Assembly: GCF_001279005.1 (NCBI RefSeq) | Contig: NZ_LGCN01000210.1 | Span: forward strand, 277,944-341,943 | Direction: 5' to 3' | DNA length: 64,000 nt | Origin: Streptomyces caelestis | Lineage (GTDB): Bacteria > Actinomycetota > Actinomycetes > Streptomycetales > Streptomycetaceae | Part shown: one piece after another, positions 7,434 through 16,761 of the stretch | Layout: each line of letters opens with the position of its first letter | How positions within the stretch are numbered: position 1 is the first letter of the stretch | Made by a program: the position numbers and the translations under genes | Notes under the pieces: generated by a model | Seen by the model: only the letters and a program-made list of their open reading frames with translations | Database searches by the model: none | Told to the model about the DNA's origin: nothing

Positions 7434-9161
7434 CTACGAGCCGGGGTCGTAGTCCTGGCCGAGCACGACCGAGACGCGGGCGTTCGCGGAGACCTCGCCC
7501 TTGGTGACGGAGTCGGCGGACAGTCCCAGGGTCTTGGCGACCTCGGTGGCGTTCCCCTTGTCGGCGGCGTCCGCGTAGACGACCTTCGAGGCGGACTCGG
7601 CGGCGCCCGCGACGCCCGCGTCCCGGAAGGTGAAGCCGCCGTTGAGGAGCACCACGCGGGCCTTCTCGGTGCGGTCGTCCACCCCGGTGGCGTTGCGCAC
7701 GGAGACGCTGACGGCGGCGTCCGGGTCGGGGCTCTTGGCGGTGCCGCCGAGGACGTCCTTGACCACGCTGTCGCTCGCCTCCGCGGTGAGCGTGCCGTCG
7801 TCCTGCACGGGCAGCACGGCGGTCTTGTGGGCGCCGCCCTTGGCGAGGTCGGAGAGCCGGGCGAGGAAGGAGCCGAGGTCCTTGTCGGTGAGCGGCGGCT
7901 CGATGATCTGCCCGAGGGTCTGGATGGTGACCGTGGCGGCGTCCGGGTCGGAGGTCATCTTGCGCAGGACGCCGTGCAGGACCTGCCCGAACCGCTCCAG
8001 CTGGGCGTCCTGGGCCTCGCCGGAGCCGCGGTGGGTGGCGTAGGCGACGGCCATCTTGCCGCTGAGGGTCTGTCCCTTCCCCTTCTTGACCAGGGGCGCC
8101 TCGCCCTTCTTCTCGGCGTCCGGGTCGGGCACGTCGGTGTCGGTGTCGACCTCGATGTTCCCCACGAGGTCGACGAGGGTGAGCAGGAACGGGGTGTCCA
8201 GCCGCCAGGTGCCCTCGATGTCGGTGCCGAGGACGGTGTCGAGGGCGGTCCTGGTGCCCTCGGAGCCGTCGTCCTCGACCGACTTGGCGAGCGTGGTGGT
8301 GGCGCCGTCGTCGGCCGTCAGGGCGAGGGAGTTGGGCAGCAGGACGGTGGTGCCCTGCTCGGTGGTGGTGTTGTCGACGAGCAGGGCGGTGGCGGTGCCG
8401 CCGCCGGTGGTGTCGTGCAGGTGGACGACGATGACGTCCCGCTTCTGCGCGCCCGCGGCCGTCGTGGTGCCCGTGCCGGAGCCGGAGTCGGACAGGCCGG
8501 GCAGCTTCCCGGCGTACCAGAGGTAGCCGACGCCACCGGCCGCGACCAGGGCGAACACCACGACGAGGGCGATGATCCGGCTGCGGGCGCGGCGCTTGGC
8601 CTCCTCCCGGCGCTCGGTGCGGTTCTCGGTGAACTTCATCCAGTCGATGACGTCCTCGGAGTCGCCGTCGGGCTCCTCGACGAAGGCGAACTGCTCGGTG
8701 CGGTACTCCGGCGCGGACCCGTCGGGGCCCTGCTCGTCGTCGGCCGGGCCGGGCTGCTGCGGGATGTGCGCGGTCTGCTCGGTGACGCGGGGCTGCTGCC
8801 CGGTGTGCGCGGTCTGCCCGGTGTGCGAGGTCTGCCCGTAGGAGTCGTACGGGCCGCCCTGCTGGGTGCCGTAGGGGGCGTAGGAGTCGTAGGACGGGGC
8901 CTGCGGCTGCTGCGGGGCCCCGGCCCCGGTCCCGTAGGGGTCGTACGAGGGCTGCTCGGGTCCGCCCGTCCGGTACGGGTCGTAGCCGTAGCCCTGCTGC
9001 TGGTACCCGTCGTACTGCTGGGCCTGCTGGGCCTGCTGGGTTTGCTGGGTTTGCTGGTCCGCGGCCTGGCGGTAGACAGGCCGGCCGTACTCGTCGTAGC
9101 CGACGAGCTCGTACGGGGCGCCCCCGTCGGCCCCGTACCCCGCGTCGTATCGGTCGTTCAC
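7434..9161 (-). CDS. pdtA: LCP (LytR-CpsA-Psr)-family membrane protein, PdtA-like
   Basis: 575 residues from a GTG at 9161 with AGAGGGG upstream. Residues 1-180 are Gln/Tyr/Gly/Pro-rich and cytoplasmic; one membrane span is at about 196-215; a divergent LCP domain covers roughly 235-440, and a LytR_C domain about 485-570. LCP enzymes attach glycopolymers to peptidoglycan from lipid carriers. As I recall, the S. coelicolor protein in this position beside nadD (SCO2578, PdtA) is needed for polydiglycosylphosphate in the spore envelope. The expected Pro-Arg-Asp motif is LPNS here and other arginines are sparse, so catalysis may be atypical. Operon with nadD upstream (16-base gap) and rsfS downstream. 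Confidence 0.78.
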   Translation of the reverse strand: MNDRYDAGYGADGGAPYELVGYDEYGRPVYRQAADQQTQQTQQAQQAQQYDGYQQQGYGYDPYRTGGPEQPSYDPYGTGAGAPQQPQAPSYDSYAPYGTQQGGPYDSYGQTSHTGQTAHTGQQPRVTEQTAHIPQQPGPADDEQGPDGSAPEYRTEQFAFVEEPDGDSEDVIDWMKFTENRTERREEAKRRARSRIIALVVVFALVAAGGVGYLWYAGKLPGLSDSGSGTGTTTAAGAQKRDVIVVHLHDTTGGGTATALLVDNTTTEQGTTVLLPNSLALTADDGATTTLAKSVEDDGSEGTRTALDTVLGTDIEGTWRLDTPFLLTLVDLVGNIEVDTDTDVPDPDAEKKGEAPLVKKGKGQTLSGKMAVAYATHRGSGEAQDAQLERFGQVLHGVLRKMTSDPDAATVTIQTLGQIIEPPLTDKDLGSFLARLSDLAKGGAHKTAVLPVQDDGTLTAEASDSVVKDVLGGTAKSPDPDAAVSVSVRNATGVDDRTEKARVVLLNGGFTFRDAGVAGAAESASKVVYADAADKGNATEVAKTLGLSADSVTKGEVSANARVSVVLGQDYDPGS

Positions 9162-9177
9162 CGGTGCCCCTCTCGGC

Positions 9178-9801
9178 TCACTCGCCGCGGTACAGCTCGC
9201 GCTTGTCGATGTAGCGCACGACTCCGTCCGGCACCAGATACCAGACGGGCGCCCCCTTGGCGACTCTCGCACGGCAGTCCGTCGAGGAGATGGCGAGGGC
9301 GGGAACCTCGACGAGCGAGACACCGCCCTCGGGCAGGCCCGCGTCGGTCAGGTGGTGGCCGGGCCGGGTCACGCCGATGAAGTGCGCCAGGGAGAACAGC
9401 TCCTCGCTGTCGCGCCAGGTGAGGATCTGGGCGAGGGCGTCGGCGCCGGTGATGAAGAACAGGTCGCTGTCCGGGTTGAGCGCGCGCAGGTCGCGCAGGG
9501 TGTCCGTGGTGTAGGTGGGGCCGCCGCGGTCGATGTCGATGCGGCTCACCGAGAACTGCGGGTTCTCGGCCGTGGCGATGACCGTCATCAGGTAGCGGTC
9601 CTCGGCGGCGGAGACCGCGCGGTCGCTCTTCTGCCACGGCTGTCCGGTGGGGACGAAGACCACCTCGTCGAGGTGGAACTGCGCGGCGACCTCGCTGGCC
9701 GCCACCAGGTGCCCGTGGTGGATCGGGTCGAAGGTGCCGCCCATCACGCCGAGACGGCGTCTGCCCTGCCGCGCCGGGCCGCTGCCGGGGCCGGTAGGCA
9801 T
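9178..9801 (-). CDS. nadD: Nicotinate-nucleotide adenylyltransferase
   Basis: 207 residues. Adenylylates nicotinate mononucleotide in NAD synthesis. The nucleotidyltransferase signature [12 protein letters not shown] is near residue 25, with FITGADAL and the C-terminal SSTDCRARV segment (equivalent of ISST.IR). The ATG at 9801 has GGAG 8 bases upstream; an ATG five codons earlier (9816) is the alternative. First gene of the nadD, LCP, rsfS, phosphatase operon. Confidence 0.94.
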   Translation of the reverse strand: MPTGPGSGPARQGRRRLGVMGGTFDPIHHGHLVAASEVAAQFHLDEVVFVPTGQPWQKSDRAVSAAEDRYLMTVIATAENPQFSVSRIDIDRGGPTYTTDTLRDLRALNPDSDLFFITGADALAQILTWRDSEELFSLAHFIGVTRPGHHLTDAGLPEGGVSLVEVPALAISSTDCRARVAKGAPVWYLVPDGVVRYIDKRELYRGE

Positions 9802-9877
9802 GTCCTGCTCTCCCATGCGTGCAGACCCTACCGGCCCGGCCCGAGAACCCCGTCCGCGAGGGCGGCCGGCGGGAGGT

Positions 9878-10042
9878 TCAGCGGTCGCGGTTGAAGCGGG
9901 TGGTGATCCACAGCAGGAGCAGCAGGACGAACAGCGCGCCGCCGCCGGTGAGGTAGGGGCTGAGGCTCTCGTGGTTGCCTCCGTGCTCTCCGCCCTCGGC
10001 GGCAAGGGTGGCGAACTGGGCAGCGGTGCTGGGGATGCTCAT
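9878..10042 (-). CDS. 54-aa single-span membrane protein
   Basis: An ATG at 10042 opens a 55-codon frame ([10 protein letters not shown]...). A Gly/His/Glu-rich stretch precedes one clear membrane span ([16 protein letters not shown]) and a short basic tail NRDR. It lies about 75 bases upstream of nadD in the same orientation. I recall short proteins of this kind beside nadD in other Streptomyces. Function unknown. Hydrophobicity, codon use and position make it likely real. Confidence 0.72.
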   Translation of the reverse strand: MSIPSTAAQFATLAAEGGEHGGNHESLSPYLTGGGALFVLLLLLWITTRFNRDR

Positions 10043-10403
10043 CTTCGGCAGGACCTATCGCGTGTGGGCGGGATAAAGACGTCGGCTCATCGTAAGCGGG
10101 CGCCTCCGCGCCGATCACGCCGACTCCGCCGTTGCGGGCGCGGGGGCGGGGGGAAGGAACCTTCCCCGCCGCCCGATCGTCCTTCCGGCTGTAGCCACGC
10201 AACAGGAACCACGCGGCGGGCGCACAGCCCACCGCCCTCACGATCAGGAGCACCCGGAGCAGGATTCCCCGCGCCTCCTCGGCCGTCCCGTCGTCCGTCA
10301 CCGCCCGTCCACGGCGACTCCGCCTGGGCCGGGCCTCGCCGCGAGGGAGCGAAGGATCGCACGAGGGGCCGCGAAGGGTCACCCAGACGCACATGGGGGA
10401 TAC
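10043..10403. other. Intergenic region without a convincing gene
   Basis: 361 bases between divergent genes; it must hold the promoters of the 54-residue membrane protein (minus) and the M48 protease (plus). A minus-strand frame from a GTG at 10301 has a hydrophobic stretch (ILLRVLLIVRAV) but runs out of frame through the 54-residue gene, so I do not call it. Confidence 0.5.
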
Positions 10404-11531
10404 ATGTCCGACGGCCATCAGCACAACGGGCACGAGAGCGTGCCGAGCAGGCAGCGCAGGCGCTTCCCCGGGATCTCCACGCGGGCGTACGAGCATCCGG
10501 CGGACCGTTCCGCGCTGGTGGCGCTGCGCAAGCTGACCGGTTTCGACACGGTGTTCAGGGCGCTGAGCGGTCTGCTGCCCGAGCGCAGTCTGCGGCTGCT
10601 GTTCCTGTCCGACTCGGTGCGGGTCTCGGACCGGCAGTTCACGCACCTCAACGACATGCTGCGGGACGCCTGCTACATCCTGGACCTGGAGAAGGTCCCG
10701 CCGATGTACGTCAAGCAGGACCCGAATCCGAACGCGATGTGCATCGGCATGGACGAGCCGATCATCGTGGTGACGACGGGGCTGGTGGAGCTGCTCGACG
10801 AGGAGGAGATGCGGGCGGTCGTCGGACACGAGGTCGGGCACGCGCTGTCCGGGCACTCGGTGTACCGGACGATCCTGCTGTTCCTGACGTCGCTGGCGGT
10901 CCGCGTCGCGTGGATCCCGCTCGGCAACGTCGCGATCATGGCGATCGTGACGGCGCTGCGCGAGTGGTTCCGCAAGTCGGAGCTGTCCGCGGACCGCGCG
11001 GGTCTGCTGGTCGGCCAGGACGTACAGGCCTCGATGCGCGGCCTGATGAAGATCGCGGGCGGCAACCACCTGCACGAGATGAACGTGGACGCGTTCCTGG
11101 AGCAGGCCGAGGAGTACGAGGCGGGGGGCGATCTGCGCGACTCCGTGCTGAAGATCCTCAACGTGCTGCCCCGCTCGCACCCGTTCACCACCGTGCGGGC
11201 GGCCGAGCTGAAGAAGTGGGCGGCCTCCCGCGACTTCCAGCGGATCATGGACGGCCACTACCCGCGCCGTGAGGAGGACAAGGACGCCTCGGTGCGGGAC
11301 TCCTGGCGGGATTCGGCGAGCAGCTACGCGGACGAGGTGCGCAACTCCAAGGACCCGCTGATGAAGCTGGTCAGCGACATCGCGGGCGGCGCCGGGGACC
11401 TGGGCGGCCGGGTCCGCCGCGGCTTCGGCGGTTTCACGTCCCCGGGGCCGAAGCCGCCGAAGCCGGGACCGGGGGAGCCGGGTGCGGCGTCGGGCACGGA
11501 GGGCGACGAGCCGCCACGCGACGGCGCGTAG
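10404..11531 (+). CDS. M48-family zinc metalloprotease
   Basis: 375 residues. The zinc-binding HEVGHAL motif lies near residue 143 and the third-ligand segment SELSADRAG near 193; a hydrophobic stretch between them (TILLFLTSLAVRVAWIPL) could insert in the membrane. The C-terminal ~50 residues are Gly/Pro-rich and probably disordered. M48 enzymes are membrane-associated quality-control proteases related to HtpX/Ste24. The ATG at 10404 has GGGGGA upstream. A monocistronic plus-strand gene among minus-strand neighbours; substrate unknown. Confidence 0.88.
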   Translation: MSDGHQHNGHESVPSRQRRRFPGISTRAYEHPADRSALVALRKLTGFDTVFRALSGLLPERSLRLLFLSDSVRVSDRQFTHLNDMLRDACYILDLEKVPPMYVKQDPNPNAMCIGMDEPIIVVTTGLVELLDEEEMRAVVGHEVGHALSGHSVYRTILLFLTSLAVRVAWIPLGNVAIMAIVTALREWFRKSELSADRAGLLVGQDVQASMRGLMKIAGGNHLHEMNVDAFLEQAEEYEAGGDLRDSVLKILNVLPRSHPFTTVRAAELKKWAASRDFQRIMDGHYPRREEDKDASVRDSWRDSASSYADEVRNSKDPLMKLVSDIAGGAGDLGGRVRRGFGGFTSPGPKPPKPGPGEPGAASGTEGDEPPRDGA

Positions 11532-11547
11532 GGCGCAGGGGGCCGCG

Positions 11548-11589
11548 GGTCGGCGGTCGGCGGTCGGCGGTCGGCGGTCGGCGGTCGGC
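11548..11589. repeat. Six tandem copies of a 7-bp unit
   Basis: GGTCGGC repeated six times without interruption, 17 bases after the protease stop. The unit is not a multiple of three and the region is not coding. Confidence 0.95.
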
Positions 11590-11712
11590 CGGGAGCCTGC
11601 GTTCCCCGCCCGTGCCCCGGGACTTCCCGGGAGGGCTGCGGGGAGCACGCGGGCGCGGGCGGTGCGTGACGAGCACGGCGCCGCCCGCCGGAAGGGCGCG
11701 GCGCCGCCCGGC

Positions 11713-12786
11713 TCACAGCTTCGGCTGGGCGCCCGGGGCGAGGGAGCCGCACAGGGCCGGGGTGCTGCCCGTGGCGTACGGATCGGTGCCGGCGGGGGCG
11801 GTCCCCTCGGCCCTGTGGCCCGCCAGCAGCGGGCGCAGCCGGACGGTGGAGTCCTCGGCGCAGGACAGCGGACCGGCCTGGACGCGGGCGACGACGAGTT
11901 CCGTCCGGTGCAGGCGCAGGTCGTCGCGGTCGAAGCGGAAGCGCAGCTCGCGCCGGACGGTGAACAGCGACGCCGCGGCGTCCCGGCCTGCGCCGGCCGG
12001 GCGCAGCGCGTAGACGAACGTGTGGTCCGTGGTGACCTCGAGGGTGGCGGAGTCGGTCTCGGTGGCCCGCATGGTGCCCTGGACCCGGATCCCGCGGTCC
12101 GCCAGCCGCACGCGGGCGGGGTCGAAGCGGACCAGCCATCCGGTGGGCGCGTGCCGTCCGTCGGCGGTGGGCCGGTCGAAGCTCCGGTCGAACTGGTCCA
12201 GCTGACCGGGGTCGAGCAGCACCCGCACGGGCCGGGTCTCGCCGCCGGTGAGCACGCCCGGATCGAGGGCGGACCGTACGAGGTAGTCCTTGGCGGTGAA
12301 CAGCGCGGCCACCACCTGGCCGTCGGAGAAGTGCGCGGTGCGCCGGGACGCCGGGAGCGGCACCCCCTCGGCGCCGGGCCGGAACTGCGCCGCCGGACTG
12401 CGCGCGTACAGCTGGTCGACGTCGGCGGTGCCGGGGACCTCGCCCCGCGGGGCGAGCGGGATGACGGTCGTCCGCAGCGGCTCGGCGGGCTCGTCGGCGA
12501 CGGGGCTCCGGTAGGGGTGGCGCACGCCCATGTAGACGGCGGTGCCGAAGGCCACGGCGATCAGCAGGACCAGGATCAGCGCCTGCCGGGGCAGGCCGCC
12601 GCGGCCCCGCGGCGGACGGCGGCGCACGGCGGGCGCGTGGTCGGTGATGCGCTGCTCGGCGGAGTACTCCTGGAGCCGGGCAGCGCGGACGAAGGACTCG
12701 TCGAAGACGACGGACCTGTACTCGTCCTCTCCACCTCCGGGGGCTCCCTCGGGCGTCCCCTCGGGTGGGTCCGAAGGCCCTCCCAT
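11713..12786 (-). CDS. Single-span membrane protein with SVVFDE motif
   Basis: 357 residues. A Gly/Pro/Glu-rich N-terminus contains the motif SVVFDESFVRAA (25-36); an Arg-rich segment precedes one membrane span (about 68-86), followed by a ~270-residue extracytoplasmic domain I cannot assign. The same motif occurs in the next gene. The ATG at 12786 has no clear ribosome site, but TACCCT ends 7 bases upstream, suggesting a leaderless mRNA. By position it corresponds to about SCO2583; function not known to me. Confidence 0.78.
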   Translation of the reverse strand: MGGPSDPPEGTPEGAPGGGEDEYRSVVFDESFVRAARLQEYSAEQRITDHAPAVRRRPPRGRGGLPRQALILVLLIAVAFGTAVYMGVRHPYRSPVADEPAEPLRTTVIPLAPRGEVPGTADVDQLYARSPAAQFRPGAEGVPLPASRRTAHFSDGQVVAALFTAKDYLVRSALDPGVLTGGETRPVRVLLDPGQLDQFDRSFDRPTADGRHAPTGWLVRFDPARVRLADRGIRVQGTMRATETDSATLEVTTDHTFVYALRPAGAGRDAAASLFTVRRELRFRFDRDDLRLHRTELVVARVQAGPLSCAEDSTVRLRPLLAGHRAEGTAPAGTDPYATGSTPALCGSLAPGAQPKL

Positions 12787-12793
12787 ATCTTCA

Positions 12794-12799
12794 AGGGTA
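12794..12799 (-). promoter_or_regulatory. -10-like element, leaderless arrangement
   Basis: TACCCT with exactly 7 bases to the ATG at 12786, fitting the TANNNT-N7-RTG layout of leaderless Streptomyces promoters. Confidence 0.45.
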
Positions 12800-12873
12800 G
12801 GTCCGGGGAGGTTCCGGTAAACGCCCCGCCCGGGTCAAGTTCTGACAGGTTCTCACCAGGCCGGCGGCCTCTC

Positions 12874-13440
12874 TCAGGGGCTGCCGCGCGGGATCACCGG
12901 GACGGTCGGCCGGGAGTGGTCGGCCGACGCGGAGGGCGTCGCCGCGCCACCCCGCTCCACACCGGTGGTGGTGGGCGGCGGGGCCGGGTCCTGGCGGTGG
13001 GAGGACGCTCCCCGGTAGACGGCCGAGAAGGCGAGCGCGACCATGCCGATGCCCATCACCAGGGCGAGCATCCAGGCGACGGGACGGTGCCAGCGCACCT
13101 GCCTGCCGTACGGGCCCGGGGAGCCGCGGACGCCCTCCAGGAGGTCCTCGGCGCCGTCCGGGTCGTCGTAGCCGGAATCGCCCCGGTAGCCGCCGTACCC
13201 CTCGTCGTACCGGTCGCCGCGCGCACCGGCCCGGTGGGCCTCGGCCTCGGAGGCCTCGGCTCTGGCCTGTGCGGCGGCCAGGAGGCGTTCGACGGCGGTC
13301 GGCTCGTGCACTTCGGCCGCCCGTACGAAGGCCTCGTCGAAGACCACGGAGGCGAACTCTTCGTCCGACACCCCGCGGTCGTGGTCGTCGTCGGGCTCCC
13401 AGCCGTCAGGGAACGGCGTGCCCCCCACGTCCTCCGGCAC
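12874..13440 (-). CDS. Single-span membrane protein with SVVFDE motif (SCO2584-like)
   Basis: 188 residues from the GTG at 13440; an ATG nine codons upstream (13467) is possible. Acidic N-terminus, motif SVVFDEAFVRAA at 31-42, an Ala/Glu-rich helix, a Gly/Tyr/Asp-rich linker, one membrane span (about 121-142) and a short Pro/Thr-rich outer tail. It shares the motif and layout with its neighbour but not the large outer domain. By position it matches S. coelicolor SCO2584, which I recall as a two-hybrid partner of the Mre spore-wall complex; that link is from memory. The mre operon lies 40 kb away in this window. Confidence 0.78.
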   Translation of the reverse strand: MPEDVGGTPFPDGWEPDDDHDRGVSDEEFASVVFDEAFVRAAEVHEPTAVERLLAAAQARAEASEAEAHRAGARGDRYDEGYGGYRGDSGYDDPDGAEDLLEGVRGSPGPYGRQVRWHRPVAWMLALVMGIGMVALAFSAVYRGASSHRQDPAPPPTTTGVERGGAATPSASADHSRPTVPVIPRGSP

Positions 13441-13539
13441 GCATCCAGAGTAGACCTGGGGGGTCATTTTGGGCAGACGGTATGGAAATTCATCCGTCCG
13501 GGGAGGCGGTCCCGCCACCGCCCTTCCCGCGTGCGCGGG

Positions 13540-14826
13540 TCAGCGCCGTACGTGGCCGTCGCCGGTGACGATGTACTTCGTGCTGGTCAGCTCGGGCAGG
13601 CCCATCGGCCCCCGGGCGTGCAGCTTCTGCGTGGAGATGCCGATCTCCGCGCCGAAGCCGAACTGGCCGCCGTCGGTGAACCGGGTGGAGGCGTTCACCG
13701 CGACCGTGGTGGAGTCCACCAGCTGGGTGAAGCGGCGGGCGGCCTGCTGCGAGGTGGTGACGATGGCCTCGGTGTGGCCGGAGGTCCACAGCCGGATGTG
13801 CTCGACGGCCCGGTCGAGGGAGTCGACGACGGCGGCGGCGATGTCGTGGGAGAGGTACTCGGTCTCCCAGTCCTCCGTGGTGGCCTCCACGACGGTGGCG
13901 CGGGAGTCCTTGGCGTACGCCATCACGCGTTCGTCGGCGTGCACGGTCACCCCGGCGTCGGCGAGGGCGTCCAGGGCGCGCGGCAGGAACTCGGCGGCGA
14001 TGTCCTGGTGCACCAGGAGGGTCTCGGCGGCGTTGCAGACGCCGACCCGCTGGGCCTTGGAGTTGACCAGGATCTCCACCGCCATGTCGAGGTCGGCCTG
14101 CGCGTCGACGTACACGTGGCAGTTGCCGGTGCCGGTCTCGATGACCGGGACGACGGACTCCTGGACGACCGTGTTGATCAGCGAGGCGCCGCCGCGCGGG
14201 ATGAGCACGTCGACCAGACCGCGGGCGCGCATCAGCTCGCGCACGCTGTCCCGGCTCTCTCCGGGCACCAGCTGGACGGCGTCGGCGGGCAGCCCGGCGC
14301 CGTGCACGGCGTCGCGCAGGACGCCCACCAGGGCGGTGTTCGACCGGTAGGCGGAGGACGAGCCGCGCAGCAGGACCGCGTTGCCGGACTTCAGGCAGAG
14401 GGCGGCGGCGTCGACCGTCACGTTCGGACGGCCCTCGTAGATGATCCCGACGACGCCGAGCGGCACCCGGACCTGGCGCAGGTCGATGCCGTTGGGCAGC
14501 GTGGAGCCGCGGACGACCTCGCCGACCGGGTCGGGCAGCGCGGCCACGTCCCGCACGTCGGCGGCGATCGCGCGCACCCGCTCGGGGGTGAGGGTGAGCC
14601 GGTCGATCATGCCCTCGCCGGTGCCGGCCTCCCGGGCCCTGGCCACGTCCTGGGCGTTGGCCTCGACGATTTCACTCGTACGGACCTCCAGCGCGTCCGC
14701 GATGGCGAGCAGCGCGTCGTCCTTGGCGGCCCGCGGCAGCGGCGCGAGGGTGGCGGCGGCGCCCTTGGCCCGGTAGGCGGCCTGGTTGACCGGGGACATC
14801 GAGTCGTACGGGGAGAGCGTGGTCAT
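13540..14826 (-). CDS. proA: Gamma-glutamyl phosphate reductase
   Basis: 428 residues, the normal length. Second step of proline synthesis: NADPH reduction of glutamyl-5-phosphate to glutamate semialdehyde. Aldehyde-dehydrogenase fold with the catalytic Cys in [12 protein letters not shown], plus [13 protein letters not shown] and [13 protein letters not shown]. The ATG at 14826 fits the family start. It is separated from proB by one hypothetical gene, and the usual obg-proB-proA order is interrupted upstream of proB by the glycopolymer genes. Confidence 0.97.
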   Translation of the reverse strand: MTTLSPYDSMSPVNQAAYRAKGAAATLAPLPRAAKDDALLAIADALEVRTSEIVEANAQDVARAREAGTGEGMIDRLTLTPERVRAIAADVRDVAALPDPVGEVVRGSTLPNGIDLRQVRVPLGVVGIIYEGRPNVTVDAAALCLKSGNAVLLRGSSSAYRSNTALVGVLRDAVHGAGLPADAVQLVPGESRDSVRELMRARGLVDVLIPRGGASLINTVVQESVVPVIETGTGNCHVYVDAQADLDMAVEILVNSKAQRVGVCNAAETLLVHQDIAAEFLPRALDALADAGVTVHADERVMAYAKDSRATVVEATTEDWETEYLSHDIAAAVVDSLDRAVEHIRLWTSGHTEAIVTTSQQAARRFTQLVDSTTVAVNASTRFTDGGQFGFGAEIGISTQKLHARGPMGLPELTSTKYIVTGDGHVRR

Positions 14827-14889
14827 GGAAAAAGGGTAGTGCGGGCGGCGGGTCCGGTCGGCGGTCGTCCCGAACCCCGAGACACGGGT

Positions 14890-15357
14890 TCAGAACGGGT
14901 GGACTCCGACGGGTGTCGCCGGCACCGGCCCGTACCCCGCCGCGACGCGCTGGTGGTAGGTGGCCCGGTCGATGACCTCCAGACCGACGATCTCCCAGGG
15001 CGGCAGGCCGGCGGTCCGGCGGTGTTCGCCCCACAGGCGCAGCGCCACGGCGGCCGCGTCGTGCAGGTCGCGGGCCTCCTCCCAGTAGCGGATCTCCGCG
15101 TGGTCGTCGGCGTAGCGGCTGGTCAGCAGGAACGGGTGGTCGTGGGCGAGCTGTTCCAGCGCCCGCCGGACCTCCGTGACGGGGGCCGGCGCGCCGGAGA
15201 CGCTGAGGGTGACGTGCCACAGGCGGGGCAGGTCCCGGGGTCCGCCGCCGTCCTGGAACCGGTCACCGGCGGCGACGCTGCTCAGGGCGCGCTCGTCGCC
15301 GGCCGCACGGGAGCCGGCACCGCGAGACGGTGTCGTCACCGGGCGCACTCGTCTCAC
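14890..15357 (-). CDS. Hypothetical protein between proA and proB
   Basis: About 155 residues from a GTG at 15357 with a near-perfect AAGGAGG ribosome site 5 bases upstream. After a basic, poorly ordered N-terminus of ~45 residues comes a compact domain (LWHVTLSVSGAP ... VHPF) rich in His, Tyr, Trp and Arg. I do not recognise a named family. The spacing suggests co-transcription with proA. Confidence 0.7.
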   Translation of the reverse strand: MRRVRPVTTPSRGAGSRAAGDERALSSVAAGDRFQDGGGPRDLPRLWHVTLSVSGAPAPVTEVRRALEQLAHDHPFLLTSRYADDHAEIRYWEEARDLHDAAAVALRLWGEHRRTAGLPPWEIVGLEVIDRATYHQRVAAGYGPVPATPVGVHPF

Positions 15358-15453
15358 GACGGCCTCCTTCACGCGCGGACCCACCCGGTGGTCGGGCGGA
15401 TGTGTCCTCGTAACAAAGTGGAGCAGGCCGCCGGGGATCGCGGGGCACTTTCG

Positions 15454-15485
15454 CGGAACGTCCACCACCGAGGGCGGACGTTCCG
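15454..15485. terminator. Inverted repeat after proB
   Basis: CGGAACGTCC (15454-15463) and GGACGTTCCG (15476-15485) form a 10-bp perfect stem around 12 bases, starting just after the proB stop. No T-run. Could end proB transcripts or act as an operator; position favours a terminator. Confidence 0.55.
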
Positions 15486-15490
15486 GCACA

Positions 15491-16618
15491 TTACGGATGC
15501 AGGACCACCAGATCGTCCCTGTGTACGACCTCGCGTTCGTACTCCGGTCCGAGATCCCGGGCGAGTTCACGGGTCGAGCGGCCGATCAGGAGGGGGATCT
15601 CCTTGGCGTCGAAGTTGACCAGCCCCCGGGCCACCGCCCGCCCCTCCCCGTCCCGCAGCTCCACCGGGTCGCCCGCGCTGAACTCGCCCTCGACGCCGGC
15701 GATCCCGGCGGGCAGCAGCGACTTGCGGCCCTGGACGACCGCGCGGACCGCGCCGTCGTCCAGGGTGATCGCGCCCTGCGGGGTGGAGGCGTGCTGGAGC
15801 CACAGCAGCCGGTCGGCGGAGCGGCGGCCGGTGGGGTGGAAGTAGGTGCCGGTGTCGCCGCCGGTGAGGGCGTCGGCGGCGTGCACCGCACTGGTCAGCA
15901 CCACCTGGATGCCGGCGGCGGCGGCGATCGAGGCGGCCTCGACCTTGGTGACCATGCCGCCGGTGCCGACGCCCGCCCGGCCGGCGCTGCCGATCTCGAC
16001 GTGGGCGAGGTCCGCGGGACCCCTGACCTCGGCGATCCGCGAGGTGCCGGGGCGGGCCGGGTCGCCGTCGTAGACGCCGTCCACGTCGGAGAGCAGGACC
16101 AGCAGGTCGGCGTGGACCAGGTGGGCCACGAGGGCGGCGAGCCGGTCGTTGTCGCCGAAGCGGATCTCGTCGGTGGCGACGGTGTCGTTCTCGTTGACGA
16201 TCGGGAACGCGCCCATCGCCAGCAGTTCGTCCAGGGTGCGGGAGGCGTTGCGGTGGTGGGCGCGGCGGCTCATGTCGTCGCTGGTCAGCAGCACCTGGCC
16301 GACCCGGACGCCGTAGCGCGCGAAGGAGGCGGTGTAGCGGGCGACCAGCAGTCCCTGGCCGACGCTGGCGGCGGCCTGCTGCCGGGCCAGGTCCCTGGGG
16401 CGGCGGCGCAGGCCCAGCGGGGCGAGACCGGCGGCGATGGCGCCGGACGAGACGAGGACGATCTCCCGTTCCCCTCCTCTGCGCACCTTCGCCAGCACGT
16501 CGACGAGCGCGTCCACTCGATCCGCGTCCAGACCGCCCGCCGCGGTGGTCAGCGACGAGGAGCCGACCTTCACGACGATCCTGCGCGCCTCGCCCACGGC
16601 CTGCCTTGCCCCTGCCAC
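15491..16618 (-). CDS. proB: Glutamate 5-kinase
   Basis: 375 residues. First step of proline synthesis. Amino-acid-kinase domain (VVKVGSSSLT near residue 15; VNENDTVATDEIRFGDND; GTGGMVTKVEAA) followed by a C-terminal PUA domain from about residue 285. The GTG at 16618 (MAGARQAV) is used; a GTG seven codons later is an alternative. Proline feedback is expected through the kinase domain. Confidence 0.96.
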   Translation of the reverse strand: MAGARQAVGEARRIVVKVGSSSLTTAAGGLDADRVDALVDVLAKVRRGGEREIVLVSSGAIAAGLAPLGLRRRPRDLARQQAAASVGQGLLVARYTASFARYGVRVGQVLLTSDDMSRRAHHRNASRTLDELLAMGAFPIVNENDTVATDEIRFGDNDRLAALVAHLVHADLLVLLSDVDGVYDGDPARPGTSRIAEVRGPADLAHVEIGSAGRAGVGTGGMVTKVEAASIAAAAGIQVVLTSAVHAADALTGGDTGTYFHPTGRRSADRLLWLQHASTPQGAITLDDGAVRAVVQGRKSLLPAGIAGVEGEFSAGDPVELRDGEGRAVARGLVNFDAKEIPLLIGRSTRELARDLGPEYEREVVHRDDLVVLHP

Positions 16619-16761
16619 CCTGCCGCCCGTCCCTCACGTCGATCGATCGCCCACCAGGCAATCTACGCGAAGCGGATCGGACGGCGCTCGGTCATTCCAG
16701 CCCCCGGAACGGGCCGGTGCGGGTAACCGTACGATCACGGCTCGCTCACAAGAGGAAGGTT

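Noticed and set aside
10043..10301. Minus-strand frame from GTG 10301 with a hydrophobic stretch
   Set aside because: It runs out of frame through the 54-residue membrane protein gene and shows no recognisable homology beyond ~40 residues; likely chance in high-GC DNA.
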